NCBI GenBank assembly: GCA_902769525.1
Contig: CACXPG010000010.1
Location: 1-64,000, forward strand
DNA from: an uncultured Bacteroidia bacterium
Lineage (GTDB): Bacteria; Bacteroidota; Bacteroidia; Bacteroidales; UBA932
Length of the DNA stretch: 64,000 nt
Direction: 5' to 3'
Positions 51,559-60,424 of the stretch are shown here, piece after piece. Every line of letters starts with the position of its first letter. The stretch's first letter is position 1. Made by a program: the position numbers and the translations under genes. The notes beneath the pieces are model-generated. The model was not told the origin of the DNA. It was given only the letters and a program-made list of their open reading frames with translations, and ran no database searches.

Positions 51559-51592
51559 AAGGGGAGGGCCGGAACATTTTGGTCTTCCCCTT
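51559..51592 (+). terminator. Terminator-like hairpin between rplY and pth
   Basis: AAGGGGAGGGCC (51559-51570) pairs with GGTCTTCCCCTT (51581-51592), including two or three G-U pairs, followed by TTTAACTTTC. It may end or attenuate transcription before pth. Confidence 0.65.
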
Positions 51593-51644
51593 TAACTTTC
51601 TTAACTTGCAGTTGATTTAGAACACTCATAACAGTTACAGGCAG

Positions 51645-52400
51645 ATGGCAGGAAAATATCTCATAGCAGGTCTTGGAAACATAGGTGCCGAATATGCAGG
51701 CACCCGTCACAACATTGGCTTTATGGTTGCAGACCGTCTGGCAGAAGATGCCGGAGCCGTCTTCAAGGTGGACCGTCTGGGAAGCGTTGCGGAAATCTCC
51801 TACAGGGGTAGCAAACTTATTCTTCTCAAGCCCTCTACCTATATGAACCTTAGCGGCAAGGCTGTCAGTTACTGGATGCAGAAGGAGAACATCCAGAAGG
51901 AGAACCTTATGGTCATCTGCGATGATCTGGCCCTGCCTGTGGGAACTGTCCGTATGCGCAAGAAGGGAAGTGACGGCGGTCACAACGGCCTGGCCAACAT
52001 CAACCAGATTCTGGGCACTTCAGACTATTGCCGCATCCGGGTAGGCATAGGCAACGGTTTTCCCCGGGGAGGCCAGGTAGACTATGTACTCGGCCGCTTT
52101 GAAGGTGAAGAAGCCGCCAAACTCCCGGAAGTCCTCAAGCGTGCTGCGCAGGGAGTGAAAGACTTCACCTTTATGGGAGCAGACCGCGCGATGAACATCT
52201 GCAATACAGATCCTAAGAAATCAGAACCGAAGGAATCTAAGCCGAAAGAATCCGGATCAGAGCAATCCGAGCCAAAGAAAACAGCCACTGTATCAGAAAC
52301 CTCTCCCCAGACAGCGGAAAATATCGCTGAGGCAGAGCCTAAGGAGCTTTCTTTCAAGGACAAGCTCTTGAATCTTTTCAGAAAATACAGCAAAGAATAA
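51645..52400 (+). CDS. pth: Peptidyl-tRNA hydrolase with charged C-terminal extension
   Basis: Recycles peptidyl-tRNAs dropped by the ribosome. The core (1-187) has the catalytic histidine H22 in GTRHNIGFMVAD, LKPSTYMNLSGKAV, the Asp in CDDLALPVGTVR, and GSDGGHNGLANI. The protein is 251 residues, about 60 more than usual. The extra part is a Lys/Glu/Ser/Pro repeat region (PKKSEPKESKPKESGSEQSE) ending in a short amphipathic helix, KDKLLNLFRKYSKE. The tail has no known function. Confidence 0.95.
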   Translation: MAGKYLIAGLGNIGAEYAGTRHNIGFMVADRLAEDAGAVFKVDRLGSVAEISYRGSKLILLKPSTYMNLSGKAVSYWMQKENIQKENLMVICDDLALPVGTVRMRKKGSDGGHNGLANINQILGTSDYCRIRVGIGNGFPRGGQVDYVLGRFEGEEAAKLPEVLKRAAQGVKDFTFMGADRAMNICNTDPKKSEPKESKPKESGSEQSEPKKTATVSETSPQTAENIAEAEPKELSFKDKLLNLFRKYSKE

Positions 52401-52778
52401 TCAGAAACCGTCCATCAGGCGGTCAATGTCGCGCCTTTCCTTCTTGGTAGGGCGGCCGCTTCCACGTTCCCTTTTCAGGAATATCGTTTCAACCGGAGCT
52501 ATAAGCTTGTCCAGCTCGCTTTGCGGAGTGGTGTTTTCGGCATACTGGTCCACGAGCTTGGCTCCCTGGCGCTTGTCAATCGGCTCAATCACCGTGTAAC
52601 TGTAATGGATAGCTCCTTTGCGGATTTCTATGGAATCTCCTTTCTTGATGTCTCTGGAGGATTTTGCCTGGGCGCCGTTAACCAGTACTTTGCCGGTGCG
52701 GCAAGCCTCGGCGGCTTCACTTCTTGTCTTGAAGACCCTTATGGCCCAGAGGTATTTGTCTATCCTTACAGTATCCAT
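52401..52778 (-). CDS. hslR: S4-domain RNA-binding protein (Hsp15/HslR-like)
   Basis: A 125-residue protein with one S4 domain at residues 3-65: VRIDKYLWAIRVFKTRSEAA, EACRTGKVLVNG. A basic C-terminal tail follows (KRERGSGRPTKKERRDIDRL). Hsp15 binds 50S subunits that carry stalled nascent chains after release from 30S. Its place beside pth, another rescue enzyme, supports that role. Five bases separate it from the upstream ManA-like gene. Confidence 0.85.
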   Translation of the reverse strand: MDTVRIDKYLWAIRVFKTRSEAAEACRTGKVLVNGAQAKSSRDIKKGDSIEIRKGAIHYSYTVIEPIDKRQGAKLVDQYAENTTPQSELDKLIAPVETIFLKRERGSGRPTKKERRDIDRLMDGF

Positions 52779-52783
52779 TTGTG

Positions 52784-53767
52784 TTAATTGTAGTGGTTAT
52801 GGCCGCAGTCACAGTCACCGTCGTGGTGGTGATGATGGGCGTCACAGCCGCAGTGGTGATGGTCTTCATTCTCGTCTTTCTCCTCGTCTTCTTTCGGAGG
52901 CTCGGGAACATTGCACATATAGACGCGAAGGAACGATGAAGCGGGGTTTTCTCCATCCTGGCTCGGCGATATGGCGAGTTCGGAAATGTCGTGAGGAATC
53001 AGAGCTATAGCATTGCCCTTCAAGTTTATGAAGTTTTCTTCCGTGGTGTCTGAAAGCCCTCTTATGTCTTTTGTTCTGAGCGATGTGCTGTTGTCCAGAT
53101 TGACTATGGCCATAAAGCTCTCCGTCTGGTCCGGAGCAATGGTCTGGGGCTTGGTGATGGCCACTCTCTCCATACGGAAAAGGCAGGATTCAGGTGCTAC
53201 GTATTCAGGGTTGCAGGAGTCCAGATGTATGAAGTCCAAAGCCTCCACAAGCTGGTCCAGGTCTTCTATGTTGAGTTCAACCGGGGAATTCTGGCTGAGG
53301 TCAACATATCTTACGCCGCTTCCTATGCATAGCGGAACGCCCGGCCTGATGTAGAATGTCTCGCCCTCTTCAGGAGCTATCTCGTTCATTGTTTCAAGGA
53401 TGGTCCCGGCCTGGCATCTTTCGTAGATTTCGGTGGCGGAAAGATTCTTTTCAAAGCCAATCCACAGCGAAGAGTCCTTTTCAGCGGAAAGTATGTAGAG
53501 CATCCTTTCCTTGCCCCAGCAGCCGTAGCGTGGCAGGGCTGTCTCGTCGTCCGGTGAAACAATAATGGGACCGCGCTTTTTAGCGCTGTCTTTGATCTCT
53601 ACCGTTATAGGGAGATTGCCCTGGAAGAAAGAGAACACATTGTCGCCGAGCAGATTGCCCATATAAGTCTCTATGAGGTCATCCAGGGAGTTGTCCTTGA
53701 GAAAGCCGTTTGAAGCAACGCTTTCGGGAGTCACGCTGCCCAGCAGCAGGGGATATATCTTTTTCAT
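52784..53767 (-). CDS. Mannose-6-phosphate isomerase-like cupin with His/Cys-rich tail
   Basis: A 327-residue protein resembling the class I ManA cupin: GCWGKERMLYILSAEKDSSL, then WIGF; GTILETMNEIAPEEGETFYI, then RPGVPLCIGSGV; and a C-terminal cupin half from residue 205. The histidine expected in the GxxHAIGxG segment is replaced (PGVPLCIGSG), and the Q-x-H metal pair near residue 100 is not evident. The last 35 residues are an acidic linker followed by a cluster of about ten His and four Cys, as in metal-chelating tails. It may be an inactive sugar-binding homologue or a metal-handling protein. Confidence 0.7.
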   Translation of the reverse strand: MKKIYPLLLGSVTPESVASNGFLKDNSLDDLIETYMGNLLGDNVFSFFQGNLPITVEIKDSAKKRGPIIVSPDDETALPRYGCWGKERMLYILSAEKDSSLWIGFEKNLSATEIYERCQAGTILETMNEIAPEEGETFYIRPGVPLCIGSGVRYVDLSQNSPVELNIEDLDQLVEALDFIHLDSCNPEYVAPESCLFRMERVAITKPQTIAPDQTESFMAIVNLDNSTSLRTKDIRGLSDTTEENFINLKGNAIALIPHDISELAISPSQDGENPASSFLRVYMCNVPEPPKEDEEKDENEDHHHCGCDAHHHHHDGDCDCGHNHYN

Positions 53768-53784
53768 TCAGAGATTCTTGGATG

Positions 53785-54738
53785 TTATGACTGTTCAGGA
53801 TTGAAAGGCTGCTGGCCGTTAAACGGCATCTGCTCTGCCAAAACTGTTTCCTTTGGCTTGAAGCTCTGCGGGTTCTTTGGCAGATACTTGTCAAGAAGCC
53901 AGATTCCGACAATCGTGATGACAACTCCGCCGCCTACGATAATCCAGTAATACATGTCGCTTCCGGTCAGAGCCTTGAAGTTCTCCCTGGAGGTGGCATC
54001 GGCATCCATTGCAGGGATGGCCCAGAACAGGGCAATGGAGGAGAAGTTGTTTACAAAGTGCATGAAGATGGTAGCCCAGATGCTGTGGGTGCGGTAGTAA
54101 ACCCAGCCCAGAAGGCATCCGATGACAAATGCCGGAATAGCCTGCCAGAGGTTAAGATGAATGACCCCGAACAGGAAAGCCGACCAGAGTATTGCCACGG
54201 CCGCGGTTTTGCGAGAATCGCCCTTTCTGGCCAGAAGGCCTCTCTCTATGGTTCCCCTGAGAACGAATTCCTCAAACAGCGGAGCCATTATAGCAACAGA
54301 AACTATAGTGTCCACAGGGCTGGAACTGATGTTATCGAACATCTGCTTAAATGAATCCGGCATAGGGAAGAACTCTGTCACAGGATCCAGAATCCAAGCA
54401 AGGCTCAGAGTGACCAGCATAAGAAGTATGCCTAAAGTCAGCCAGTTGAACTTGCCCAGATGCGGTGCGTCCACCTTGACTGGCGCTTCCATAGGATTCT
54501 GGCTTTTTACGTGACCCATCAGCCAGATGAAAAGAACCGGGACAATCATCTGCGCAAAATAAAGCAGAGAAAGCTTGCCCGACATCAGCCCTTCGGCAGA
54601 AAAATCTCCTGTTATGGCTCCGGCAATCACTGTCACCACAGCCCCCAACATTCCACCGCCCAGAATCAGGACGAGAATGATCAGCAGGCTGCCGCCAAAC
54701 TGCGGCTTGTAGTATTTTGACTTGCAGAAAAAACTCAT
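53785..54738 (-). CDS. CPBP-family intramembrane metalloprotease
   Basis: A 317-residue membrane protein with about eight spans. The CPBP (Abi) motifs are present: EEFVLRGTIERGL (the EExxxR motif), FLFGVIHLNLWQ (motif 2 with FxxxH) and IFMHFVNNFSS (motif 3 with HxxxN/D). This is the family of Rce1-like proteases, whose bacterial roles include peptide processing and bacteriocin immunity. The C-terminal 60 residues are cytoplasmic and polar. 17 bases upstream of the ManA-like gene. Confidence 0.88.
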   Translation of the reverse strand: MSFFCKSKYYKPQFGGSLLIILVLILGGGMLGAVVTVIAGAITGDFSAEGLMSGKLSLLYFAQMIVPVLFIWLMGHVKSQNPMEAPVKVDAPHLGKFNWLTLGILLMLVTLSLAWILDPVTEFFPMPDSFKQMFDNISSSPVDTIVSVAIMAPLFEEFVLRGTIERGLLARKGDSRKTAAVAILWSAFLFGVIHLNLWQAIPAFVIGCLLGWVYYRTHSIWATIFMHFVNNFSSIALFWAIPAMDADATSRENFKALTGSDMYYWIIVGGGVVITIVGIWLLDKYLPKNPQSFKPKETVLAEQMPFNGQQPFNPEQS

Positions 54739-54769
54739 ATTGTCAGTTTAAAGTTTCAGCGACGGTTGT

Positions 54770-55675
54770 TCAGAACAATGGTGAAGGGTAGATTCCGTCA
54801 TCAGCCATTTCTTTCAGGCGGGCTACTACTTTTGCCCTGTCTTCCTTGTAAGTTACTCCAAACCAGGTAGAAGGAGTGTCCAGTACTTTTACGGTAGCCA
54901 TACCTTCCTGAATCATCTTGCTGACAACAGACGGCACGTAGAATTCTTTCTTAGGCTCGTCGATGTTCTGCTTGAGGAACTCGCGGAAGAGGATTTCGGA
55001 CTCTTCCATATAGTCGGAAGTGAATCCCCACATATTCATCGATGTGGCGGTGGATGGCTTGAGTTCGTGTTCTATGCCCATAAGGTTTTCGCCGAGTATC
55101 TTGCGGCCTTCCTTGCGGATGTTGGCGTGCTCTTCAACCTTTACGAGCAGACCCTCCTTGTCCACTGAGCAGATGCCCCTGGATACGCTTCCGGATTCGG
55201 AGAGGGTGTTCTTCAGGCTGAAGCCAACCATACAGAAGTTGCCTTTCTCGCCTTTTTTGATGCCGTTCAGATAGTCTGCCAGCACCTTGAATGATTCCCT
55301 GCCGTAGAAATCGTCAGAGTTGATAACGGCAAACGGCCTCTTGATCACGTCCTTGGCTGAGAGTACCGCCTGCCCTGTTCCCCAAGGCTTCTCTCTCGGA
55401 GCCTTTGGGCGGAAGCCCTCCGGAAGGTTATCCGGCTCCTGGGTTACTATAGAGTATTTAACTTTTCCTTTGAATTTGGAAGCAACCTTCTCTTCAAATT
55501 CCTTCCTGAATTTCTCCCTGACCACAAAAACAACGTCTGCAAATCCGCTGTGAATGGCGTCATAGATGGAGAAATCCATAATAGTCTCGCCCTTTGGTCC
55601 GACACCGTCAAGCTGTTTGAGACCGCCATACCTGCTGCCCATTCCGGCAGCCATGATTAGAAGTGTAGGTTTCAT
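54770..55675 (-). CDS. Sugar-phosphate nucleotidyltransferase
   Basis: A 301-residue NDP-sugar pyrophosphorylase-like enzyme. The N-terminal nucleotide-binding loop is LLIMAAGMGSRYGGLKQLDG, with GPKGETIMDFSIYDAI next. The metal-binding region is PFAVINSDDFYGRESF. PWGTGQAVLSAKDVI and STATSMNMWGFTSDYMEES match a Bacteroidota group often found near a choline/aminoglycoside-kinase-like gene, which is absent here. The sugar substrate is unknown. Confidence 0.85.
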   Translation of the reverse strand: MKPTLLIMAAGMGSRYGGLKQLDGVGPKGETIMDFSIYDAIHSGFADVVFVVREKFRKEFEEKVASKFKGKVKYSIVTQEPDNLPEGFRPKAPREKPWGTGQAVLSAKDVIKRPFAVINSDDFYGRESFKVLADYLNGIKKGEKGNFCMVGFSLKNTLSESGSVSRGICSVDKEGLLVKVEEHANIRKEGRKILGENLMGIEHELKPSTATSMNMWGFTSDYMEESEILFREFLKQNIDEPKKEFYVPSVVSKMIQEGMATVKVLDTPSTWFGVTYKEDRAKVVARLKEMADDGIYPSPLF

Positions 55676-55683
55676 TTTTTTTA

Positions 55684-55691
55684 TAAATTTG
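55684..55691 (+). promoter_or_regulatory. Candidate -7 box for the DivIC-like gene
   Basis: TAAATTTG, 31 nt before the GTG start at 55723. Confidence 0.5.
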
Positions 55692-55722
55692 TAACGTGCA
55701 AAAATAATAAAAAACTACGGCT

Positions 55723-56055
55723 GTGAGCTTCTTTTCAAGATTATCAGAAAGGCCTGGATTCAGGCAGTTGTTCAAAGTGTTGAAGAACAAGTACTTTATT
55801 GTAACATTCCTGTTCCTGGTGTGGATTCTGTTCTTTGATACCAACAACCTGATTTCCTGGTACAAGGATCTCAAGCAGCTTGGCCGCCAGAACCGCCAGA
55901 AGGTTTACTACCAGGAAGCCATAAAGCAGGCTGACGAGAAGCTCAACGAGCTTGCCTCAAACAAAGACTCCCTGGAGAAATTTGCCAGGGAGCAGTATCT
56001 TTTCCACGAAGCCGGGGAAGATGTCTATGTCATAGAAGACGAGTCTGAAAAATAG
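55723..56055 (+). CDS. FtsB/DivIC-family septum formation initiator
   Basis: A 110-residue single-span protein: a basic N-terminus, a membrane segment at 25-42 (YFIVTFLFLVWILFF), then a coiled coil (ISWYKDLKQLGRQNRQKVYY, QEAIKQADEKLNEL) and the conserved SLEKFAREQYLFHEAGEDVY, the C-terminal signature of FtsB/DivIC. It acts with FtsL and FtsQ to activate septal wall synthesis. The start is GTG 55723, as no ATG occurs before the membrane span. Confidence 0.88.
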   Translation: MSFFSRLSERPGFRQLFKVLKNKYFIVTFLFLVWILFFDTNNLISWYKDLKQLGRQNRQKVYYQEAIKQADEKLNELASNKDSLEKFAREQYLFHEAGEDVYVIEDESEK

Positions 56056-56067
56056 CGCTTCAGGCCT

Positions 56068-57417
56068 TTAGATTCCCGTATAGTTTTGAGGCGTGACGGA
56101 AAGCATCTCTTTCTTCACGCTTTCTTTTATTTTCAGGCCCTTTACAAACTCCGCGATGCTTTCCCGGGTGACCTTGGTGTTTACTCTGGTCAGTTCCTTG
56201 AGAGTCTCGTACGGATGCGGATAGCCTTCCCTGCGGAGGATGGTCTGCAGGGCTTCTGCCACCACAGCCCAGTTGTCTTCCAGGTCTGAATTCAGTTTCT
56301 CGCGGTTGAGGATCAGTTTGCCAAGGCCTTTCTTCAGCGATTTGAGGGCTATGATGGAATGTGCGATTGGCACTCCCACATTCCTCAGTACGGTGGAATC
56401 CGTCAGGTCTCTCTGCATTCTGGAAATCGGGAGCTTGGAGCTCAGATGCTCGAATATGGCGTTTGCCACTCCGAAGTTGCCCTCGGCGTTCTCGAAGTCG
56501 ATTGGGTTGACCTTGTGCGGCATCGCTGAGGAACCTACTTCTCCGGCCTTAATCTTCTGCTTGAAGTATTCCATTGAGATATAGGTCCAGACATCACGGC
56601 ACAGGTCTATGAGTATAGTGTTGATTCTCTTCAGGTTATCGAACAGGGCGGCCAGGTTGTCGTAATGCTCGATCTGGGTTGTCGGATAAGAGCGTTCCAG
56701 CCCGAAAGCCTCTTTCTGGAACTGTGCGGCAAACTTGTTCCAGTCTATCTGGGGATATGCTACCTTGTGGGCGTTCATTCCTCCGGTGGCGCCGCCGAAC
56801 TTGGAAGAATAAGGCACGGTCTTAAGAAGCTTGAGCTGCTTGTCCAGCCTTTCAACAAAGACCTTGATTTCTTTGCCCAAAAGAGTAGGGGAAGCCGGCT
56901 GCCCGTGGGTGTGGGCCAGCATCGGAACGTCTTTCCACTGCTTTGCAAACCCTTCGAGAGTCTTCTTTACATCCAGAAGCTCAGGCATATAGGCCTCGGC
57001 GACGCCTTCCTTCAGGCTAAGCGGAGTTGCGGTGTTGTTGATATCCTGGCTGGTAAGGCCAAAGTGCACGAACTCGGAATACTTTTCGATCTTCAGAGTC
57101 TTGAACTCTTCCTTGATGAAATACTCCACGGCCTTCACGTCGTGATTGGTGATTTTCTCGATATCCTTTACCCTTGCGGCCTGTTCCACGGTCAAATCTT
57201 TATAGATCTTTCGAAGCGTCTGGAACTTGCTCTTCGGGAATCCTTTAAGCTGAGGAAGCGGTATGCTGCAAAGGGCTATGAAATACTCGATTTCAACTCT
57301 TACCCTGTAGCGTATCAGAGCGTATTCAGAGAAATAGTCACTGAGTTGTTCAACCTTGTTCCTGTATCTTCCGTCGATTGGCGAAACTGCCGTAAGTGCG
57401 TGAAATGCCTTGTCCAT
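56068..57417 (-). CDS. purB: Adenylosuccinate lyase
   Basis: Cleaves succinyl-AICAR and adenylosuccinate in purine synthesis. The 449-residue fumarase-superfamily enzyme has SPIDGRYRNKVEQLSDYFSE near the N-terminus, TSQDINNTATPL, MLAHTHGQPASPTLLGKE and the signature loop GEVGSSAMPHKVNPIDFENA with the catalytic Ser. Length and motifs match the E. coli-type PurB. Confidence 0.96.
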   Translation of the reverse strand: MDKAFHALTAVSPIDGRYRNKVEQLSDYFSEYALIRYRVRVEIEYFIALCSIPLPQLKGFPKSKFQTLRKIYKDLTVEQAARVKDIEKITNHDVKAVEYFIKEEFKTLKIEKYSEFVHFGLTSQDINNTATPLSLKEGVAEAYMPELLDVKKTLEGFAKQWKDVPMLAHTHGQPASPTLLGKEIKVFVERLDKQLKLLKTVPYSSKFGGATGGMNAHKVAYPQIDWNKFAAQFQKEAFGLERSYPTTQIEHYDNLAALFDNLKRINTILIDLCRDVWTYISMEYFKQKIKAGEVGSSAMPHKVNPIDFENAEGNFGVANAIFEHLSSKLPISRMQRDLTDSTVLRNVGVPIAHSIIALKSLKKGLGKLILNREKLNSDLEDNWAVVAEALQTILRREGYPHPYETLKELTRVNTKVTRESIAEFVKGLKIKESVKKEMLSVTPQNYTGI

Positions 57418-57428
57418 AAATATGTTTT

Positions 57429-58253
57429 TTAGCCTCGCAAATTTAATGATTTTTCAAATAGCCTGACCGTCTGGACGGCTTCCTTTACATCGTGGACTCG
57501 GAGAATTGCTGCTCCTTTCTGCAATGCTCTGTAATTCAGGATGCAGGTGGCGGGCAGACTTTCCTCAGGAGTTATATCCAACAGCTTGTAAATCATAGAC
57601 TTTCTTGACACTCCTGCAAGTATTGGCCGATCCAGGCTCTGAAGCTCGTCCAGGCCTTCCAGCAGTTCATAGTTCTGCTCAAGGGTCTTTGCAAAGCCGA
57701 ATCCCGGATCCAGAACCCAGTCTTCGATTCCGAACTTTTCCGCTTTCTCTGCAAATGCTTCAAAATATCGTTTCACTTCCACAACCACTCCGTCCGGATA
57801 GTCTGTCAGATTCTGCATCGTGTCCGGAGTTCCTCTCTTGTGCATCGCTATGTATGAAAGCCCCAGATTTCCCACTGTGGAAAGCATCTGAGGATCATCT
57901 TCTCCTGCTGATATGTCGTTGACAATTATAGGCCCCAGAATATCACAGGCCCTTCTGACGATCTCGCTCCTGAAAGTATCTATAGAGATTTCAGGCACTT
58001 CCTGCCCGTTGCAGAACATCTCGGACTTGACTTGTGCAAGCCTTTCCAACGGCTCTTGAAGATATTCCCATTCCTGTTCCAGGGTAACCGGAGTGCTTCC
58101 CGGACGGGTGGAGCAGGCTCCGATGTCTATGATAGCAGCCCCTTCAGAAGCCATCTTGGTAAAGGCCTTTTCAACATCCTCGGCGCCGAGCCTTCTGCTT
58201 CCTTCATAGAAAGACTCGCGGTTGACGTTGATTATGCCCATCACTTTTGCCAT
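57429..58253 (-). CDS. folP: Dihydropteroate synthase
   Basis: Joins p-aminobenzoate to the pterin pyrophosphate in folate synthesis. The 274-residue barrel has KVMGIINVNRESFYEGSR, DIGACSTRPGSTPVTLEQEW, IVNDISAGEDDPQM and the C-terminal LRVHDVKEAVQTVRLFEKSL. The usual N-(V/I)TPDSFSDGG loop is NVNRESFYEGS here, as in other Bacteroidota. The start is ATG 58253; the longer frame to 58400 crosses the tmk promoter region. 11 bases before purB, with which it is probably co-transcribed. Confidence 0.93.
   Translation of the reverse strand: MAKVMGIINVNRESFYEGSRRLGAEDVEKAFTKMASEGAAIIDIGACSTRPGSTPVTLEQEWEYLQEPLERLAQVKSEMFCNGQEVPEISIDTFRSEIVRRACDILGPIIVNDISAGEDDPQMLSTVGNLGLSYIAMHKRGTPDTMQNLTDYPDGVVVEVKRYFEAFAEKAEKFGIEDWVLDPGFGFAKTLEQNYELLEGLDELQSLDRPILAGVSRKSMIYKLLDITPEESLPATCILNYRALQKGAAILRVHDVKEAVQTVRLFEKSLNLRG
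57438..57445 (-). promoter_or_regulatory. Candidate internal -7 box for purB
   Basis: TAAATTTG on the minus strand within the last codons of folP, 20 nt before the purB ATG. It would allow purB to be transcribed separately. Confidence 0.45.
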
Positions 58254-58281
58254 ACTGATCCAGAAGTTTAATGATGATATG

Positions 58282-58289
58282 CAAATATA
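58282..58289 (-). promoter_or_regulatory. Candidate -7 box for folP
   Basis: TATATTTG on the minus strand, 28 nt before the folP ATG. Confidence 0.5.
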
Positions 58290-58325
58290 CTTTATCGCGA
58301 TGACAAAGCAACTCACTTTTATTTG

Positions 58326-58333
58326 TAAATTTG
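58326..58333 (+). promoter_or_regulatory. Candidate -7 box for tmk
   Basis: TAAATTTG, 23 nt before the tmk ATG in the divergent folP-tmk region. Confidence 0.5.
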
Positions 58334-58356
58334 TACGATAGACGCCAATACTGAAT

Positions 58357-59031
58357 ATGCTGATAGTAATTGAAGGACTTGACGGTGCCGGAAAGAGCAC
58401 TCAGGTCAAAAAGCTGAAGGAATACATCGTTGAAAAAGGATATGATCTGGAATATCTCCATTTCCCCAGGTATGAGGCTCCGGTTTACGGAGATCTGATA
58501 GGGGAGTTCCTCCGGGGAGGTTTCGGAGACCTGAACCAGGTGCACCCGAAACTGGTGGCACTGCTCTATGCGCTTGACAGGCAGGATGCTGCCGCAGGTT
58601 TGAGGAAGGCGCTGAAGGCAGGAAAGACAGTTCTTCTGGACAGGTACGTGTACTCCAACATAGCATATCAGTGTTCCAAGATTACTGACAGGGAAGAAAG
58701 AGAAAAGCTGCGCAGCTGGATATTCTCCCTGGAGTATGACTTCTACAAGATTCCACGGCCGGACGTGAACATTTACCTGAACGTGCCGCTGGACTTCATT
58801 GCTTCAAGACTGGCTTCTTCACGAAGCGAGGACAGTGACCGGGACTATCTGAACGGTCAGAGGGATATTCACGAGGAGAGGATCAGCTTCCAGGAAGGCG
58901 TGAGGAAGATGTATCTGGAAGAATGCGAGAGAGACGCTGATTTCCAAAAGGTTGAATGTATGGCCGAGGACGGGTCGATGCTGCCTCCGGATATGATATT
59001 TGAAAGGATAAAGGAAAAGCTTCCGCTCTGA
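58357..59031 (+). CDS. tmk: Thymidylate kinase
   Basis: Phosphorylates dTMP to dTDP. The 224-residue P-loop kinase has IEGLDGAGKST at residues 5-15, the DRY(V/S)xS motif LLDRYVYSNIAYQCSK, and a lid region DSDRDYLNGQRDIHEERISF. The sequence HFPRYEAPVYGDLIGEFLRG is typical of the Bacteroidota branch of dTMP kinases. Its stop overlaps the next start by one base (TGATG). Confidence 0.93.
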   Translation: MLIVIEGLDGAGKSTQVKKLKEYIVEKGYDLEYLHFPRYEAPVYGDLIGEFLRGGFGDLNQVHPKLVALLYALDRQDAAAGLRKALKAGKTVLLDRYVYSNIAYQCSKITDREEREKLRSWIFSLEYDFYKIPRPDVNIYLNVPLDFIASRLASSRSEDSDRDYLNGQRDIHEERISFQEGVRKMYLEECERDADFQKVECMAEDGSMLPPDMIFERIKEKLPL

Positions 59032-60410
59032 TGAAATTTGTAAGGACTTTGGCCCGGTATATTGTTGGAATCGTGTTCATCGTTTCCGGATTTCTTAAGG
59101 GAGTGGACCCTGTGGGCACTTCCCTGAAGGTAAAGGAGTATTTTCACGCTTTCCTGAATATGGACCCTGGGCACTGGGCCCTGTGGATAGGCATAGCCCT
59201 GTGCACAGTGGAATTCCTTACTGGAGTCTGCATTCTCAAGGTCATCAAGTTCAGGTTCTTCTCCGGAGTGGCTCTTCTGATGTGCATCTTCTTTGCCGGA
59301 GTCACGTTCTTTTCCGCCTATACCGGAAAAGTTTCCGACTGCGGTTGCTTCGGCGATGTAATCCATCTGGACCCGTGGCCTTCATTCTACAAGAACCTGG
59401 TGCTTCTGGCCCTGACTATATTCCTTTATTCCCAGAGACATAGGGCGAGACCTATTGCGAGCAATTTCTGGGAGTGGGCGTTCTTGTTCGGCTATGCAGC
59501 CTTCATAGTGGGAGTCAGCCTGTATTCAATGCACAATCTTCCGCCTGCAGACCTTTCCGACTTCAAGCCCGGAAGAGACCTCTTCAAGGGAGATTCCACT
59601 TCAATGGTCAAATACAAGACGGAGATACTCTACTCCAAGGACGGAGTCACCAAGAAGTTCAGCCTGAACCATCTTCCGGATTCTTCCTGGAAATACGTAG
59701 AAACCATTTCCACGGTAATCGAGGGCAGCGAGAGGATAGCCCACAAGATGCCGTTCCTGCTGAAAGACGCCTTGGGAGAGGATGTTACAGAGTCTGTGCT
59801 GAGAACTGAAGGCCCAGTCATATTCATCTCTTTCTACGATGCGGACGGCATAACAGACGATGACCTGGGCAAACTGAAGAATCTCGGCGATTCTCTTAAC
59901 TCTCCGGGTTCCACCGGTCTGCTGGACGCTTTCTCTTCGGCAAACCTGGGTGCCAAGGTTTATGTGCTGAGCGCCTTGACTCCCGAAGAAACCATGGCCA
60001 GTCTTAAGCCTATCTCTGACGCTGTTGAAAAAGAAGATATATCAGATGTCTTCTCAGCATCTTACGGAGAAAGGAACCTGCCTTTCAGGATTGTTTACGG
60101 CGATTTCAAGACCATTGTAACCTTCAACCGCTCCAACGGTGGCGCTACATACGTAAACCAAGGCCTCATAGTCAAGAAATGGAGTGCCGCCAAGTACAGC
60201 AACAAGCGGATCGCCGATGCTGTTTCAAAGAATCCTACCGCACTTATGGCTGGCACCGAGGAACGCTCAAGACTCTTCCTGATAGTCTCTCTTGCCATTA
60301 TCGTGGGAATGGTGCTGATTGTCAGGTTTATATCAAAGGCCCTCTACAAGACAGTCAAGCACACTATGGAAGTGATTGAAGAAATCGGCGAGGATGAATC
60401 CTCCTCTTAA
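59031..60410 (+). CDS. BT_3928-type DoxX/MauE-like membrane protein
   Basis: A 459-residue protein conserved in Bacteroidales. The first 170 residues are a four-span DoxX/MauE-like domain: RYIVGIVFIVSGFLKGVDPV, GTSLKVKEYF, and VSDCGCFGDVIHLDPWPSF with the CxCFGD motif. A fifth hydrophobic segment follows. The middle (residues 180-420) is soluble and extracytoplasmic, with a possible thioredoxin-like fold (GPVIFISFYDADGITDDDLG), and a last span is at about 425-445. It may take part in envelope redox chemistry. Translationally coupled to tmk. Confidence 0.8.
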   Translation: MKFVRTLARYIVGIVFIVSGFLKGVDPVGTSLKVKEYFHAFLNMDPGHWALWIGIALCTVEFLTGVCILKVIKFRFFSGVALLMCIFFAGVTFFSAYTGKVSDCGCFGDVIHLDPWPSFYKNLVLLALTIFLYSQRHRARPIASNFWEWAFLFGYAAFIVGVSLYSMHNLPPADLSDFKPGRDLFKGDSTSMVKYKTEILYSKDGVTKKFSLNHLPDSSWKYVETISTVIEGSERIAHKMPFLLKDALGEDVTESVLRTEGPVIFISFYDADGITDDDLGKLKNLGDSLNSPGSTGLLDAFSSANLGAKVYVLSALTPEETMASLKPISDAVEKEDISDVFSASYGERNLPFRIVYGDFKTIVTFNRSNGGATYVNQGLIVKKWSAAKYSNKRIADAVSKNPTALMAGTEERSRLFLIVSLAIIVGMVLIVRFISKALYKTVKHTMEVIEEIGEDESSS

Positions 60411-60424
60411 AGAAAACATTTGCT

